64,000 nt of DNA from Amycolatopsis sp. FBCC-B4732 (GTDB lineage: Bacteria; Actinomycetota; Actinomycetes; Mycobacteriales; Pseudonocardiaceae). Positions 53,338 through 61,614 of the stretch are shown one piece after another. Below the pieces are notes generated by a model. That model did not search any database. It was not told where the DNA came from and saw only the letters and a list, made by a program, of their open reading frames with translations. Positions within the stretch are counted from its first letter, which is position 1. Every line of letters begins with the position of its first letter. The position numbers and the translations under genes are program-made. Location: positions 2,504,001 through 2,568,000 of the forward strand of contig NZ_CP095376.1 of NCBI RefSeq assembly GCF_023008405.1. The letters run 5' to 3'.

Positions 53338-55746
53338 CTGAGCTGGTGGGAGTACCTCCGCGAGAACTGGATCGACGTCGTCAACGACGCCATCCTGCAC
53401 GTGGACCTCACCCTCGCCGCGGTCGCGCTGGCCGTGGTGATCGGCACCGGTCTCGGCGTGCTGACCTACCGGCGGCGCTGGCTCGGCTCCCTCGCGACCA
53501 CGACCACCGCCGCCTTCCTGACCATCCCCTCGATCGCGCTGCTGGGCATCCTGATCGGCCCGTTCGGACTCGGGCTGACCAACGTCCTTTTCGCGCTGGT
53601 GCTCTACGCGCTGCTGCCGATCACGCGCAACACGATCGTCGGGCTGCGCGGGGTCGACCCGGCCGTCGTCGACGCTGCCCACGGGATGGGGCTCGGCCGC
53701 GTGCGGGTGCTGTGGCGGGTGCGGCTGCCGCTGGCCTGGCCGGTGATCCTGTCCGGCATCCGGGTGTCGACGCAGATCACGATCGGGATCGCGGCCATCG
53801 GCGCCTACGTCAAGGGGCCCGGCCTCGGCAACGAGATCTTCGACGGCCTCGGCCGGTTCGGCTCGGTCAACTCCCTCAACCAGGTGCTGACCGGGACGGT
53901 CGGGATCATGGTGCTGGCGCTGCTGTTCGACCTGGCGTTCGTGCTCGTCGGCAAGCTGACGGCGTGGCGGCGCCCGCGCGCCCGCCTCGAAGCGGCGCCG
54001 GGGGAGCCGACCGGCACCGGCGGCGAGACGATCGAACTGCGCGAGGTCAGCAAGCTCTACCCGGGCCGCGCGGTTCCCGCGGTCGACGGCCTCTCGATGC
54101 GGATCCCGGCGGGCGAGATCGTCGTGCTCACCGGCCCGTCGGGCTGCGGCAAGACGACGACCATGCGGATGATCAACCGGCTGGTCGAGCCCACCTCGGG
54201 GGTCGTCACGATCGGCGGCACCGACGTCTCGGCGCTCGACCTCGACGAGCACCGGCGCCACACCGGGTACGTCATCCAGCAGGTCGGGCTCTTTCCGCAC
54301 CTGCGGGTCGACGCCAACATCGGCGTGGTGCCGCGGGTGCTCGGCTGGACCCGGCGGCGCATCGCCGGGCGCGTGCGCGAGCTGCTCGACGTCGTCGGGC
54401 TGACCGCCGAGCACGGCCTCCGCTACCCGCGTGAGCTCTCCGGCGGCCAGCAGCAGCGCGTCGGCGTGGCGCGGGCGATGGCCGCGGACCCGCCGGTGCT
54501 GCTGATGGACGAGCCGTTCGGCTCCACCGACCCGATCACCCGTGCCCGGCTGCAGGACGAGCTCCTGCGCCTGCAGCGGCAGGTGCGCAAGACGATCGTG
54601 TTCGTCACGCACGACTTCGACGAGGCCCTCAAGCTCGGCGACCGGATCGCGGTGCTGCGGCCGCGGTCGGTGCTCGCGCAGTACGACACGCCCCAGGCGA
54701 TCCTGGCCGCGCCGGCCGACGACTACGTGTCGGCCTTCGTCGGCTCGAAGCGGAACCTCAAGCGGCTCGCGCTGATCCCGGTGGCCGACGTGCCGCTCGG
54801 CCCGGCCGCGGACGGGCTGCCGTCCGTACCCGCCACGGCCACGCTGCGGGACGCGCTGGACACGATGGTCCGCACCGGCAGCACCGCGGTCTCGCTGACC
54901 GGGAACGGCGGTGTCTGCGACGTCGCCCGCCTGGTCGCGGCGCTCGAGCCGGCCGTCGGACCGCCGCCTCCCGCGGTGGTCGAGACGCCGGAGAAGACCG
55001 CGGCGCCGGAGAAGCGGCGGCGCCGCCGGCTGGGGCTGCTCGTGCGCCCGGTCCTGCTCGCCCTCGCGCTGCTGGCGTTGTTCCTGATCGTGCGCGCGCA
55101 CCCGATCGACTCGATCGAACAGCGCTACCTCAACCCGGGCGAGATCTTCGCCGAACTCGGCGCGCACCTGCGGTTGACGCTGATCTCGACGGTGTGCACC
55201 ATCGCCATCGCGCTGCCGCTGGGCATCCTGCTCACCCGCGCGGGCGCGCGCTGGGCCCGGCCGATCGGGCTGGGCCTGGGCAACCTCGGCCAGGCGATCC
55301 CGTCGATCGGGCTCGTCGTCCTGCTCGCGCTGTGGATCGGCACGGGCACCACGACGGCGGTGACGGCGCTGGTCGTCTACGCGACGTTGCCGGTGCTGCG
55401 CAACACGATCGTCGGGCTGGACGGCGTCGACCCGACGCTCGTGGACGCCGCGCGCGGCATGGGCATGACGAGGACGGCGATCCTGTGGCGGATCGAACTC
55501 CCGCTGGCGGTCCCGGTGATCCTCGCCGGGATCCGGACGGCGCTGGTGCTCACCGTCGCGAGCGCGACGCTGGCGACGTTCATCGACGGCGGCGGTCTCG
55601 GCGGCGGGCTCGTCGCCGGGATCGGGCTGTACCGCCCGATGCTGAGCCTGACCTTCGGCATCGTCGTCGCCGCGCTGGCGCTCTTCGCCGACTGGCTGGG
55701 CCTGCTCGCCGAGGAAGTCCTGCACCCGCGCGGAATGCAACCCTAG
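53338..55746 (+). CDS. Osmolyte-type ABC importer: permease, ATPase and permease in one protein
   Basis: This ~802-residue protein fuses three parts normally made by separate genes. Residues 1-215 are a ProW/OpuC-type permease (LTIPSIALLGILIGPFGLGL, then VDAAHGMGLGRVRVLWRVRL). Residues 225-480 are the ATPase (GPSGCGKTTTMRMINRLVEP, LSGGQQQRVGVARAM, LLMDEPFGSTDP), with one weak CBS-like unit to ~550. Residues 565-800 are a second permease (IPSIGLVVLLALWIGTGTTT, then VDAARGMGMTRTAILWRIEL). The frame has no ATG, GTG or TTG near the first membrane segment. CTG 53338 follows GAGGAG by seven bases and gives the expected SWWEYLRENW. The lipoprotein receptor gene follows. The likely substrate is glycine betaine, choline or a similar quaternary amine. 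Confidence 0.9.
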   Translation: MSWWEYLRENWIDVVNDAILHVDLTLAAVALAVVIGTGLGVLTYRRRWLGSLATTTTAAFLTIPSIALLGILIGPFGLGLTNVLFALVLYALLPITRNTIVGLRGVDPAVVDAAHGMGLGRVRVLWRVRLPLAWPVILSGIRVSTQITIGIAAIGAYVKGPGLGNEIFDGLGRFGSVNSLNQVLTGTVGIMVLALLFDLAFVLVGKLTAWRRPRARLEAAPGEPTGTGGETIELREVSKLYPGRAVPAVDGLSMRIPAGEIVVLTGPSGCGKTTTMRMINRLVEPTSGVVTIGGTDVSALDLDEHRRHTGYVIQQVGLFPHLRVDANIGVVPRVLGWTRRRIAGRVRELLDVVGLTAEHGLRYPRELSGGQQQRVGVARAMAADPPVLLMDEPFGSTDPITRARLQDELLRLQRQVRKTIVFVTHDFDEALKLGDRIAVLRPRSVLAQYDTPQAILAAPADDYVSAFVGSKRNLKRLALIPVADVPLGPAADGLPSVPATATLRDALDTMVRTGSTAVSLTGNGGVCDVARLVAALEPAVGPPPPAVVETPEKTAAPEKRRRRRLGLLVRPVLLALALLALFLIVRAHPIDSIEQRYLNPGEIFAELGAHLRLTLISTVCTIAIALPLGILLTRAGARWARPIGLGLGNLGQAIPSIGLVVLLALWIGTGTTTAVTALVVYATLPVLRNTIVGLDGVDPTLVDAARGMGMTRTAILWRIELPLAVPVILAGIRTALVLTVASATLATFIDGGGLGGGLVAGIGLYRPMLSLTFGIVVAALALFADWLGLLAEEVLHPRGMQP

Positions 55747-55754
55747 GAGGACCC

Positions 55755-56714
55755 ATGCGACGCACGCTCGCCGCCGTTTCCGCACTCGTCGTGGTGCTGG
55801 CCGCCGGCTGCACGATCGGCAAGGACGAGTCCGGCCCCCAAGTGGGTCAGGGGTCGATCAAGAAGATCGACGCGCTGAGCGGCGCGCAGATCCGGGTCAG
55901 CTCCAAGGAGTTCGACGAACAGCTGCTGCTGGGCCAGATCGCCGTCGTCGCGCTGCAGGCGGCGGGGGCGAGCCCGCAGGACAAGACGAACATCACCGGC
56001 TCGAGCAACGTCCGCCAGGCGCTGACCAGCGGCGCGGTCGACCTGTACTGGGAGTACACCGGCACCGCCTGGATCAGCTACCTCAAGCAGACCAAGCCGA
56101 TCGCCGACGCGCAGGCGCAGTACGACGCGGTCAAGCAGGCCGACGCCGCGAACAAGGTCACGTGGTGGGCGCGTTCGCCGGCGAACGACACCTACGCGCT
56201 GGCCGGCAACCCGGCGGCGATCGCCCGCACCGGCGTCAAGACGCTCTCGGACTACGCGGCACTGGTGAAGCGCGACCCCGCCGCGGCCTCGACGTGCATC
56301 GGCCCGGAGTTCAAGAGCCGCGACGACGGCTTCCCGGGCCTGGAGAAGACGTACGGCTTCGACCTGCCGGCCCCGCAGGAGCACCTGCTCAACGACGCGG
56401 TGATCTATCCGACGGTCGGCAAGGGCGACACGTGCGGCTTCGGCGAGGTGGCCTCGACGGACGGCCGCGTGGCGGGGCAGAAGCTGGTCGTGCTGGAGGA
56501 CGACAAGCACTTCTTCCCGACGTACAACCCGGCCATCTCGATCGCGTCGGGGGTGGCGCAGAAGTACCCGCAGCTCGAGCAGGTCTTCACGCCGATCGCG
56601 GCGAAGCTGGACACGGCGACGTTGACGGAGCTGAACAAGAAGGTGAGCGTGGACGGCCAGAAGCCGGCGGAGGTGGCCCGCGACTGGCTGAAGTCGGCGG
56701 GCTTCATCAGCTGA
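55755..56714 (+). CDS. Lipoprotein substrate-binding protein of the osmolyte importer (OpuCC/ProX-like)
   Basis: This 319-residue protein has a lipoprotein signal (RRTLAAVSALVVVLAAGC, lipobox LAAGC). An OpuAC-type binding domain follows (IRVSSKEFDEQLLLGQIAVV, then AVDLYWEYTGTAW). OpuC receptors bind glycine betaine, choline or carnitine between aromatic residues; several Trp and Tyr residues are in place. ATG 55755 has an AGGAGG site nine bases upstream. It is the second gene of the importer operon, eight bases after the fused transporter gene, and its stop is six bases from the convergent HEAT protein stop. Confidence 0.92.
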   Translation: MRRTLAAVSALVVVLAAGCTIGKDESGPQVGQGSIKKIDALSGAQIRVSSKEFDEQLLLGQIAVVALQAAGASPQDKTNITGSSNVRQALTSGAVDLYWEYTGTAWISYLKQTKPIADAQAQYDAVKQADAANKVTWWARSPANDTYALAGNPAAIARTGVKTLSDYAALVKRDPAAASTCIGPEFKSRDDGFPGLEKTYGFDLPAPQEHLLNDAVIYPTVGKGDTCGFGEVASTDGRVAGQKLVVLEDDKHFFPTYNPAISIASGVAQKYPQLEQVFTPIAAKLDTATLTELNKKVSVDGQKPAEVARDWLKSAGFIS

Positions 56715-56720
56715 GGCCGG

Positions 56721-58889
56721 TCACCGCCGGAGGTGGTTCTGGGCCCGTTCCCGGAGGCTGGCCGGGATCGACGGGTCGGTCGCCAGTGCTTCTACCAGGA
56801 GCCGGCCACGTTTCGGATCGATGTCCCAGGCCTGTTCGGCGGCGTCCAGCCGGACGGGCGCCCGCTCGCGGCGGTCCTCGGCGATGGTGGCGAGCGCGCC
56901 CACCACCGCGGATCCGGGGAGGCATTTCGCCGCGTCGATCCGGACCCGGCCCGGCGTCGCCCGCTTGACCAGCTGCTCCAAGGCCTTCCGCCCACTGGAC
57001 CGGTCGATCTTGTACAGCGCCTTGGCCGCGTTGAGCCGCAGGGAGTCGGGACGTCCCTTCTGCGCCAGGCTCAGCAACGTGTTCCTGCCGTGCGGACCTG
57101 CTTCGCGTGCCGCGTCGAGCCGGAACTCGGGCTTCTCGTCCGTCCGGTCGGCCACCTTCCCCATCAGCCGCGGGCCGTCGGGGTGGCCCATGGCGATGAC
57201 CTTCTTCGCGGCGGTCTTGGCGCTCTCGCCATCGGCGGTGGCGACGATCTCGGCGTACAGCCCGATGACGACGGCGGTGCCCAGCGTCGTGGCCACGAGT
57301 TCGACTGCGCGCACCCGGGTCGGCCCGGCGACGTGCTTGTCCTTGATCAGCTCCGTGATCGCGCCGACGGCCTGCCGTGAGTCGATCCGGTGGGCCTGTC
57401 GCAGGAGGGTGAGCCGGCCGGCGTCGGGCGGCCCCGACTTCGAGATGGTCACCAGCAACCGCGCACTGGTCTCGGGATCGGTTTCTTCGAGCGTCTCGGC
57501 GGCCTCGGCCCGGTCCGCCCACGCCAGGCGCGGAGCGTTCGCCAGCGCGACGACCGCGTCGATCGGCCCGCGGTGCTCGGTCACGATGCCCGTGGCGGCC
57601 CGGAGCCGGACCCGGAAGGTCGCGGCGTCGCTTTCGGACAGCCGGCGCAACGCGGGAACGGCCTGCGCCGGGTCGATCCCGCCGATCAGGAGCACCGCCC
57701 GGTACCGCACTTCACTGTCGGCTCGCTTGTCTTCCCGCTCGGCGGTCCTGGTCGCCATCCGCAGCGCCGCCGGGCCGTCGAACGGCCGGACCAGCTCGGC
57801 GATCCGCAGCGGAGTCTCTTCGTCCGCCGCGGTCTCCGCGAACCGTTCGGCGGCCGTGATCGCGGTTCCGGGTTCCACCGGCAGGAGTTCCCCGAGCGCT
57901 CGCAAGCGTGCGTCGTCGGACAGGTCGCCTCCACCCGTGACGAGCTCGCTCAGCAGATCGGGGCGGTGGAGGACGATCGCGGCGTCCACGCGCAGATCGC
58001 CCATGCCTTCGGTGCCCGCCAGCTGCTGCATGGCCACCACGCCCGCGGCCTCGTCGAGTTCGCCGATGAGGATCGCCGTGTCGAAGCGGTCTTGAGCGGT
58101 GCCGGTCGGATTCCGTGCCAGGATCTTCAGCGCCTTCATTCCCCGCGCCCGGTCGTAGTCGATCAGCGCGACGACGGCGTGGTACCGGCGAAGTGCACTG
58201 GCGGTCGGCACGGCGAAGGTGATCATCGCGTCGAGTTCGTCCGCGGCCACGGCCGGATCGATCAGCTGGAGCTGCTCGACCGATGCCGCCCACCGGTCGT
58301 CGTCCAGCTCGTCGTCACGGATCGCGTCGCGCAGGACGTCGATCGTCCGCCGGCGAAGATCACTGTCCGGCACCAGATTCCGGCGGAGCAGGTCGACGAC
58401 GAACCGGACGTTGGGCTCGCGGTGCCGCTTGTGCAGGAGGTTCCCGAGCCGCCGTTCGACCGCGGGTTTCGCGGGCTGCCACCAGAGCGCGGCCAGGAAG
58501 GCCTGCACCCCGGCGTCGGGCCACGGCCAGTTCTTCCGGGGGACGAAGTACTTCCACGTCGCCGGCGCCGCCAGCCGGGGACCACGCGGGTGGCGGCGGA
58601 CCACGTGGTGCGCGGCCAGGTAGTCCCGGACGTCCGGCCGCGCGAACCGCGATCGCCCGTTCTCGGTGCGGAAGAGGCCCGTGCTGGTGTCGACGGGTTC
58701 CGGGCCGATTTCCCCGTCACGGCAACGGTGAGCGAGCTCTTCCAGGAACGCCCGCGCGTCGGGCGGCGGGTGTTCCGTCCGGCTCGGCGTCCGCTCCGCC
58801 GATCGGACGATTGCTTCGAGTTCTTCGATTTCCCCGCGCGCCCCGTCCGTCACACATCGGCATGCTAGTTCAGCGATCGCCGCCCGCAC
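56721..58889 (-). CDS. HEAT-repeat protein resembling a NACHT protein without its NTPase
   Basis: This is a ~722-residue protein. The first ~100 residues look like the winged end of a NACHT module (ARAFLEELAHRCRDGEIGPE, then SRFARPDVRDYLAAHHVVRR). The rest is a long run of helical HEAT-like repeats (YHAVVALIDYDRARGMKALK and many similar units). The P-loop and other NTPase motifs that normally come before are absent, and the upstream 30 bases lead straight to the lyase gene. It is therefore either a truncated defence-type protein or a natural sensor-only form. The start is uncertain: GTG 58889 or GTG 58854, neither with a clear ribosome site. Confidence 0.75.
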   Translation of the reverse strand: MRAAIAELACRCVTDGARGEIEELEAIVRSAERTPSRTEHPPPDARAFLEELAHRCRDGEIGPEPVDTSTGLFRTENGRSRFARPDVRDYLAAHHVVRRHPRGPRLAAPATWKYFVPRKNWPWPDAGVQAFLAALWWQPAKPAVERRLGNLLHKRHREPNVRFVVDLLRRNLVPDSDLRRRTIDVLRDAIRDDELDDDRWAASVEQLQLIDPAVAADELDAMITFAVPTASALRRYHAVVALIDYDRARGMKALKILARNPTGTAQDRFDTAILIGELDEAAGVVAMQQLAGTEGMGDLRVDAAIVLHRPDLLSELVTGGGDLSDDARLRALGELLPVEPGTAITAAERFAETAADEETPLRIAELVRPFDGPAALRMATRTAEREDKRADSEVRYRAVLLIGGIDPAQAVPALRRLSESDAATFRVRLRAATGIVTEHRGPIDAVVALANAPRLAWADRAEAAETLEETDPETSARLLVTISKSGPPDAGRLTLLRQAHRIDSRQAVGAITELIKDKHVAGPTRVRAVELVATTLGTAVVIGLYAEIVATADGESAKTAAKKVIAMGHPDGPRLMGKVADRTDEKPEFRLDAAREAGPHGRNTLLSLAQKGRPDSLRLNAAKALYKIDRSSGRKALEQLVKRATPGRVRIDAAKCLPGSAVVGALATIAEDRRERAPVRLDAAEQAWDIDPKRGRLLVEALATDPSIPASLRERAQNHLRR

Positions 58890-58919
58890 AGGTCAAAGAC
58901 GGGACAGCACCAGGGCGGT

Positions 58920-59993
58920 TCAGAAGGCGTAGCGCACCCGCAGATAGGGCGCGTGCACGGCGATCAGATCCAGCAGCTCGTCCAGCAAAGCCCGCTTCTG
59001 CCCGGCCCGGTACCGGACGTTGACGCCGCCGCCCTCGCTGCGCTTGGTCTCCTGGAGGTCGGGACGCCACAGCACCTGCTCGGCCTTCGGGTGCCAGCCG
59101 AGGTTGACCTCGTGGAGGGCGCGGTTGTGGGTCAGCATGATGATCTCCGCGGCCAGCTGGGCCTTCGTGGCCGCGTCCGTCGCGTCGCCGAGGTCCTTCA
59201 GCAGGGCGGTCCAGTCGTCGAGCCAGCCCGGGTAGACGACGACCGGGCTGAGGTTCACGTGGACCTCGTACCCCGCTTCGACGAAGTCGTCCAGTGCCTG
59301 GAGCCGGTCGGTGATCGGGCTCGTGCGCAGGTCCAGCAACTTCGCCGGCCGCTCGGGCATGAGCGAGAACCGGACGCGGGTGCGGCCGCGGGGGGACAGA
59401 CCGAGCAGGCCGCGGTTGACGTACTTGGTGGCGAACGACGCCTTCGCGGTCGGCTGCCCGGCGAACAGTGCGATCAGGTCGCTGACGTTGTCGCTGATCA
59501 AGGCGTCGACCGAGCAGTCGGAGTTCTCGCCGATGTCGTAGACCCACGCTTCGGGGTCGCACTGGTTCGGCTCCGGCTTCGGGCCCTGCCTGCCGATGTG
59601 GCGGGTCAGGTAGCCGGTGATCTGCTCGATGTTCGCGAAGACCGTGATCGGGTTCGAATAACCCTTGCGCCGCGGGACGTAGCAGTAGGCGCACGCCATC
59701 GCGCAGCCGTTCGACGTGGAGGGGGCGATGAAGTCGGCGGAGCGGCCGTTGGGGCGCGCGGTGAGCGACTTCTTGGTGCCCAGTACGAGGGCTTCGCGCT
59801 TGATCCGCACCCAGCGCCGGACGTTGGTCTCGTCGCCGTGCAGTTCGGGGATCCGCCAGTGGCTGTCGACCTCGACCCGCGTCGCGTCCGGAAAGCGGTC
59901 GAGCACCTGGCGGCCGCGGGGGAGCTCGGCGGCGGCGGGCTCGACGTAGATGCGCGACGGCGCCAGCAGCCGGTCCCGTTCGGCGTCGCTCAC
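58920..59993 (-). CDS. Spore photoproduct lyase-like radical SAM protein
   Basis: This 357-residue protein has the radical SAM cluster motif in STSNGCAMACAYCYVPRRKG (C-x3-C-x2-C) and an SPL-type surround (ATRVEVDSHWRIPEL; EVHVNLSPVVVYPGWLDDW). True spore photoproduct lyases repair a UV-specific thymine dimer. Actinomycetes carry related proteins of unproven substrate, so a DNA repair role is a family inference. GTG 59993 is the first start in frame after the stop-rich upstream region. The HEAT protein gene follows 30 bases later in the same direction. Confidence 0.88.
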   Translation of the reverse strand: MSDAERDRLLAPSRIYVEPAAAELPRGRQVLDRFPDATRVEVDSHWRIPELHGDETNVRRWVRIKREALVLGTKKSLTARPNGRSADFIAPSTSNGCAMACAYCYVPRRKGYSNPITVFANIEQITGYLTRHIGRQGPKPEPNQCDPEAWVYDIGENSDCSVDALISDNVSDLIALFAGQPTAKASFATKYVNRGLLGLSPRGRTRVRFSLMPERPAKLLDLRTSPITDRLQALDDFVEAGYEVHVNLSPVVVYPGWLDDWTALLKDLGDATDAATKAQLAAEIIMLTHNRALHEVNLGWHPKAEQVLWRPDLQETKRSEGGGVNVRYRAGQKRALLDELLDLIAVHAPYLRVRYAF

Positions 59994-60183
59994 CGGACCG
60001 AGCTTACCGACCGTAGCCGACGGCGGTTCGTGGTGTGGCCGAGGCCGTCGATCGTTTCTTCCGAACGGAAAGGGGAGCCCGTGCATTTTGGCCCCGCCGC
60101 GGGAAGGGCGGAGATTCGCGCACCGGGGTCCGTCCACTCGGGACGCGGCGAAGCCGGGCGGGCGACGCAGTAGGCTGAGGCGA

Positions 60184-61386
60184 ATGAGCGCGGTATCCGG
60201 CACGGAGCACTCGATGGTCGAAACCCGGCACCAGACCCGGCTGCTCACCCTGCTCCGGGACGAAGGCCCGATGTCACGGGTCGAACTGGGGGAGCGGCTC
60301 GAGCTGCCGCGGGCGCGGGTCGGAGCTGAAGTGGCGCGGCTCGCGGAGGTCGGGCTCGTCGAGGCCGCGGGGCCCTCGGCCAGCCGGGGCGGGCGGCGGT
60401 CGACCCTCGTCCGGCTCGCCGGTGACCTCCGGGTGCTCGCGGTGGACGTCGGCGCGACGTCGGTCGGGGTGGCGGTCACCGACGCCTCCTGCGAGGTGCT
60501 CGCGCACGCCGTCGAGGACTGCGACGTGCGGCAGGGGCCGCACCCCGTGCTGCGGCGGGTCGCCGCGCTCGCCGAGAAGGTCCGGGACGAGGCGCCCGGG
60601 CGGCTGGTCGCCGCCGGGATCGGGCTGCCGGGGCCGGTCAGCTTCGCCGAGGGCATGGCCGTCGCGCCGCCGATCATGCCGGGGTGGGACCGGTTCAGCG
60701 TGCGCGACCACCTCGGCGGCTTGTGGGGCTGCCCGGTGGCGGTGGACAACGACGTCAACGCGATGGCGCTCGGGGAGCGGCACGCCGGGGTCGCGCGCTC
60801 GACCGACGACCTGATGTTCGTCAAGATCGGCACCGGGATCGGCTGCGGCATCGTGCTCGGCGGCAAGGTGTACCGCGGGGTCGCGGGCACGGCGGGCGAC
60901 ATCGGGCACATCCGGCTCGACGACTTCGGCCCGACCTGCGCGTGCGGCGAGGTCGGCTGCCTGGAGGCCTACTTCGGCGGCGCGGCGCTGGCCCGCGACG
61001 GGCTGGCGCTGGCCCGCAGCGGCCGGTCGGCGCACCTCGCCGAGGTGGCCGCCGACGGCGGGGCGGTCACCGCGCGTGACGTCGGCCGCGCGGCGGCGGC
61101 GGGGGACTTCGGTGCGGTCAACCTCATCCGCGACGGCGGGCGCCGGCTCGGCCAGGTCATCGCGTCGCTGGTCTGCTTCATCAACCCGGGGATGGTCGTG
61201 ATCGGCGGCGGGGTGGCCCAGCTCGGGCACCAGCTGCTGGCCGAGGTGCGCAGCGCGGTGTACCGGCGGTCGCTGCCGCTGGCGACGGGCAACCTGCCGA
61301 TCGTGCTGTCCGAGCTCGGCGAGACGGCGGGCGTGATCGGCGCGGCCTGGTCGGCCACCGACCGGGCCTTCACGCTCAGCAGCTGA
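60184..61386 (+). CDS. ROK-family transcriptional regulator or sugar kinase
   Basis: This 400-residue protein has an N-terminal winged helix (RHQTRLLTLLRDEGPMSRVE, then LGERLELPRARVGAEVARL) and a C-terminal ROK domain. The domain has LAVDVGATSVGVAVTD (phosphate site), the zinc motif CACGEVGCLEAYF, and GIGCGIVLGGKVYRG. The helix-turn-helix points to a repressor like NagC or XylR. ATG 60184 lies seven bases after a TAGGCT element, so the message is probably leaderless. It is followed by a second ROK gene and a sugar ABC transporter gene, suggesting control of sugar uptake. Confidence 0.9.
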   Translation: MSAVSGTEHSMVETRHQTRLLTLLRDEGPMSRVELGERLELPRARVGAEVARLAEVGLVEAAGPSASRGGRRSTLVRLAGDLRVLAVDVGATSVGVAVTDASCEVLAHAVEDCDVRQGPHPVLRRVAALAEKVRDEAPGRLVAAGIGLPGPVSFAEGMAVAPPIMPGWDRFSVRDHLGGLWGCPVAVDNDVNAMALGERHAGVARSTDDLMFVKIGTGIGCGIVLGGKVYRGVAGTAGDIGHIRLDDFGPTCACGEVGCLEAYFGGAALARDGLALARSGRSAHLAEVAADGGAVTARDVGRAAAAGDFGAVNLIRDGGRRLGQVIASLVCFINPGMVVIGGGVAQLGHQLLAEVRSAVYRRSLPLATGNLPIVLSELGETAGVIGAAWSATDRAFTLSS

Positions 61387-61440
61387 ACGGGCGCGGTGGC
61401 TCACGCTCGGTTGCCGAGCAACGTCGCCTAGTAATGTCTG

Positions 61441-61485
61441 AACCGGACAGACTTTTGCATCGAAAGTGCGAAAGTCTGTCCGGTT
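61441..61485. promoter_or_regulatory. Perfect 15-bp inverted repeat between the two ROK genes
   Basis: AACCGGACAGACTTT (61441-61455) and its exact complement (61471-61485) enclose a 15-base loop that holds further AAAGT half-sites. No U-run follows, so an operator for one of the ROK repressors is more likely than a terminator, though a terminator for the first gene cannot be excluded. It is the main feature of the 228-base gap. Confidence 0.6.
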
Positions 61486-61614
61486 TCGCACGTCTATCCG
61501 GGTGAAAACCGGGCGCAGGGCGCCCACCTCACCTTGACGAGTGATGCGCGCCACCTTACTTTCGCTGCCTGAGAGACAAAGTCCGTTCAGGGCGCAGCAC
61601 AAGTTGGGGGCACC

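Noticed and set aside
52645-55785. Minus-strand frame of over 1000 residues opposite the ABC transporter
   Set aside because: It is Asp/Arg/Gln/His-rich with no recognised motif; only its last part, from ATG 53079, is the small exported protein.
61441-61485. Simple rho-independent terminator after the first ROK gene
   Set aside because: It has no U-tract and a 15-base loop with extra half-sites; an operator fits better, though a terminator role is not excluded.
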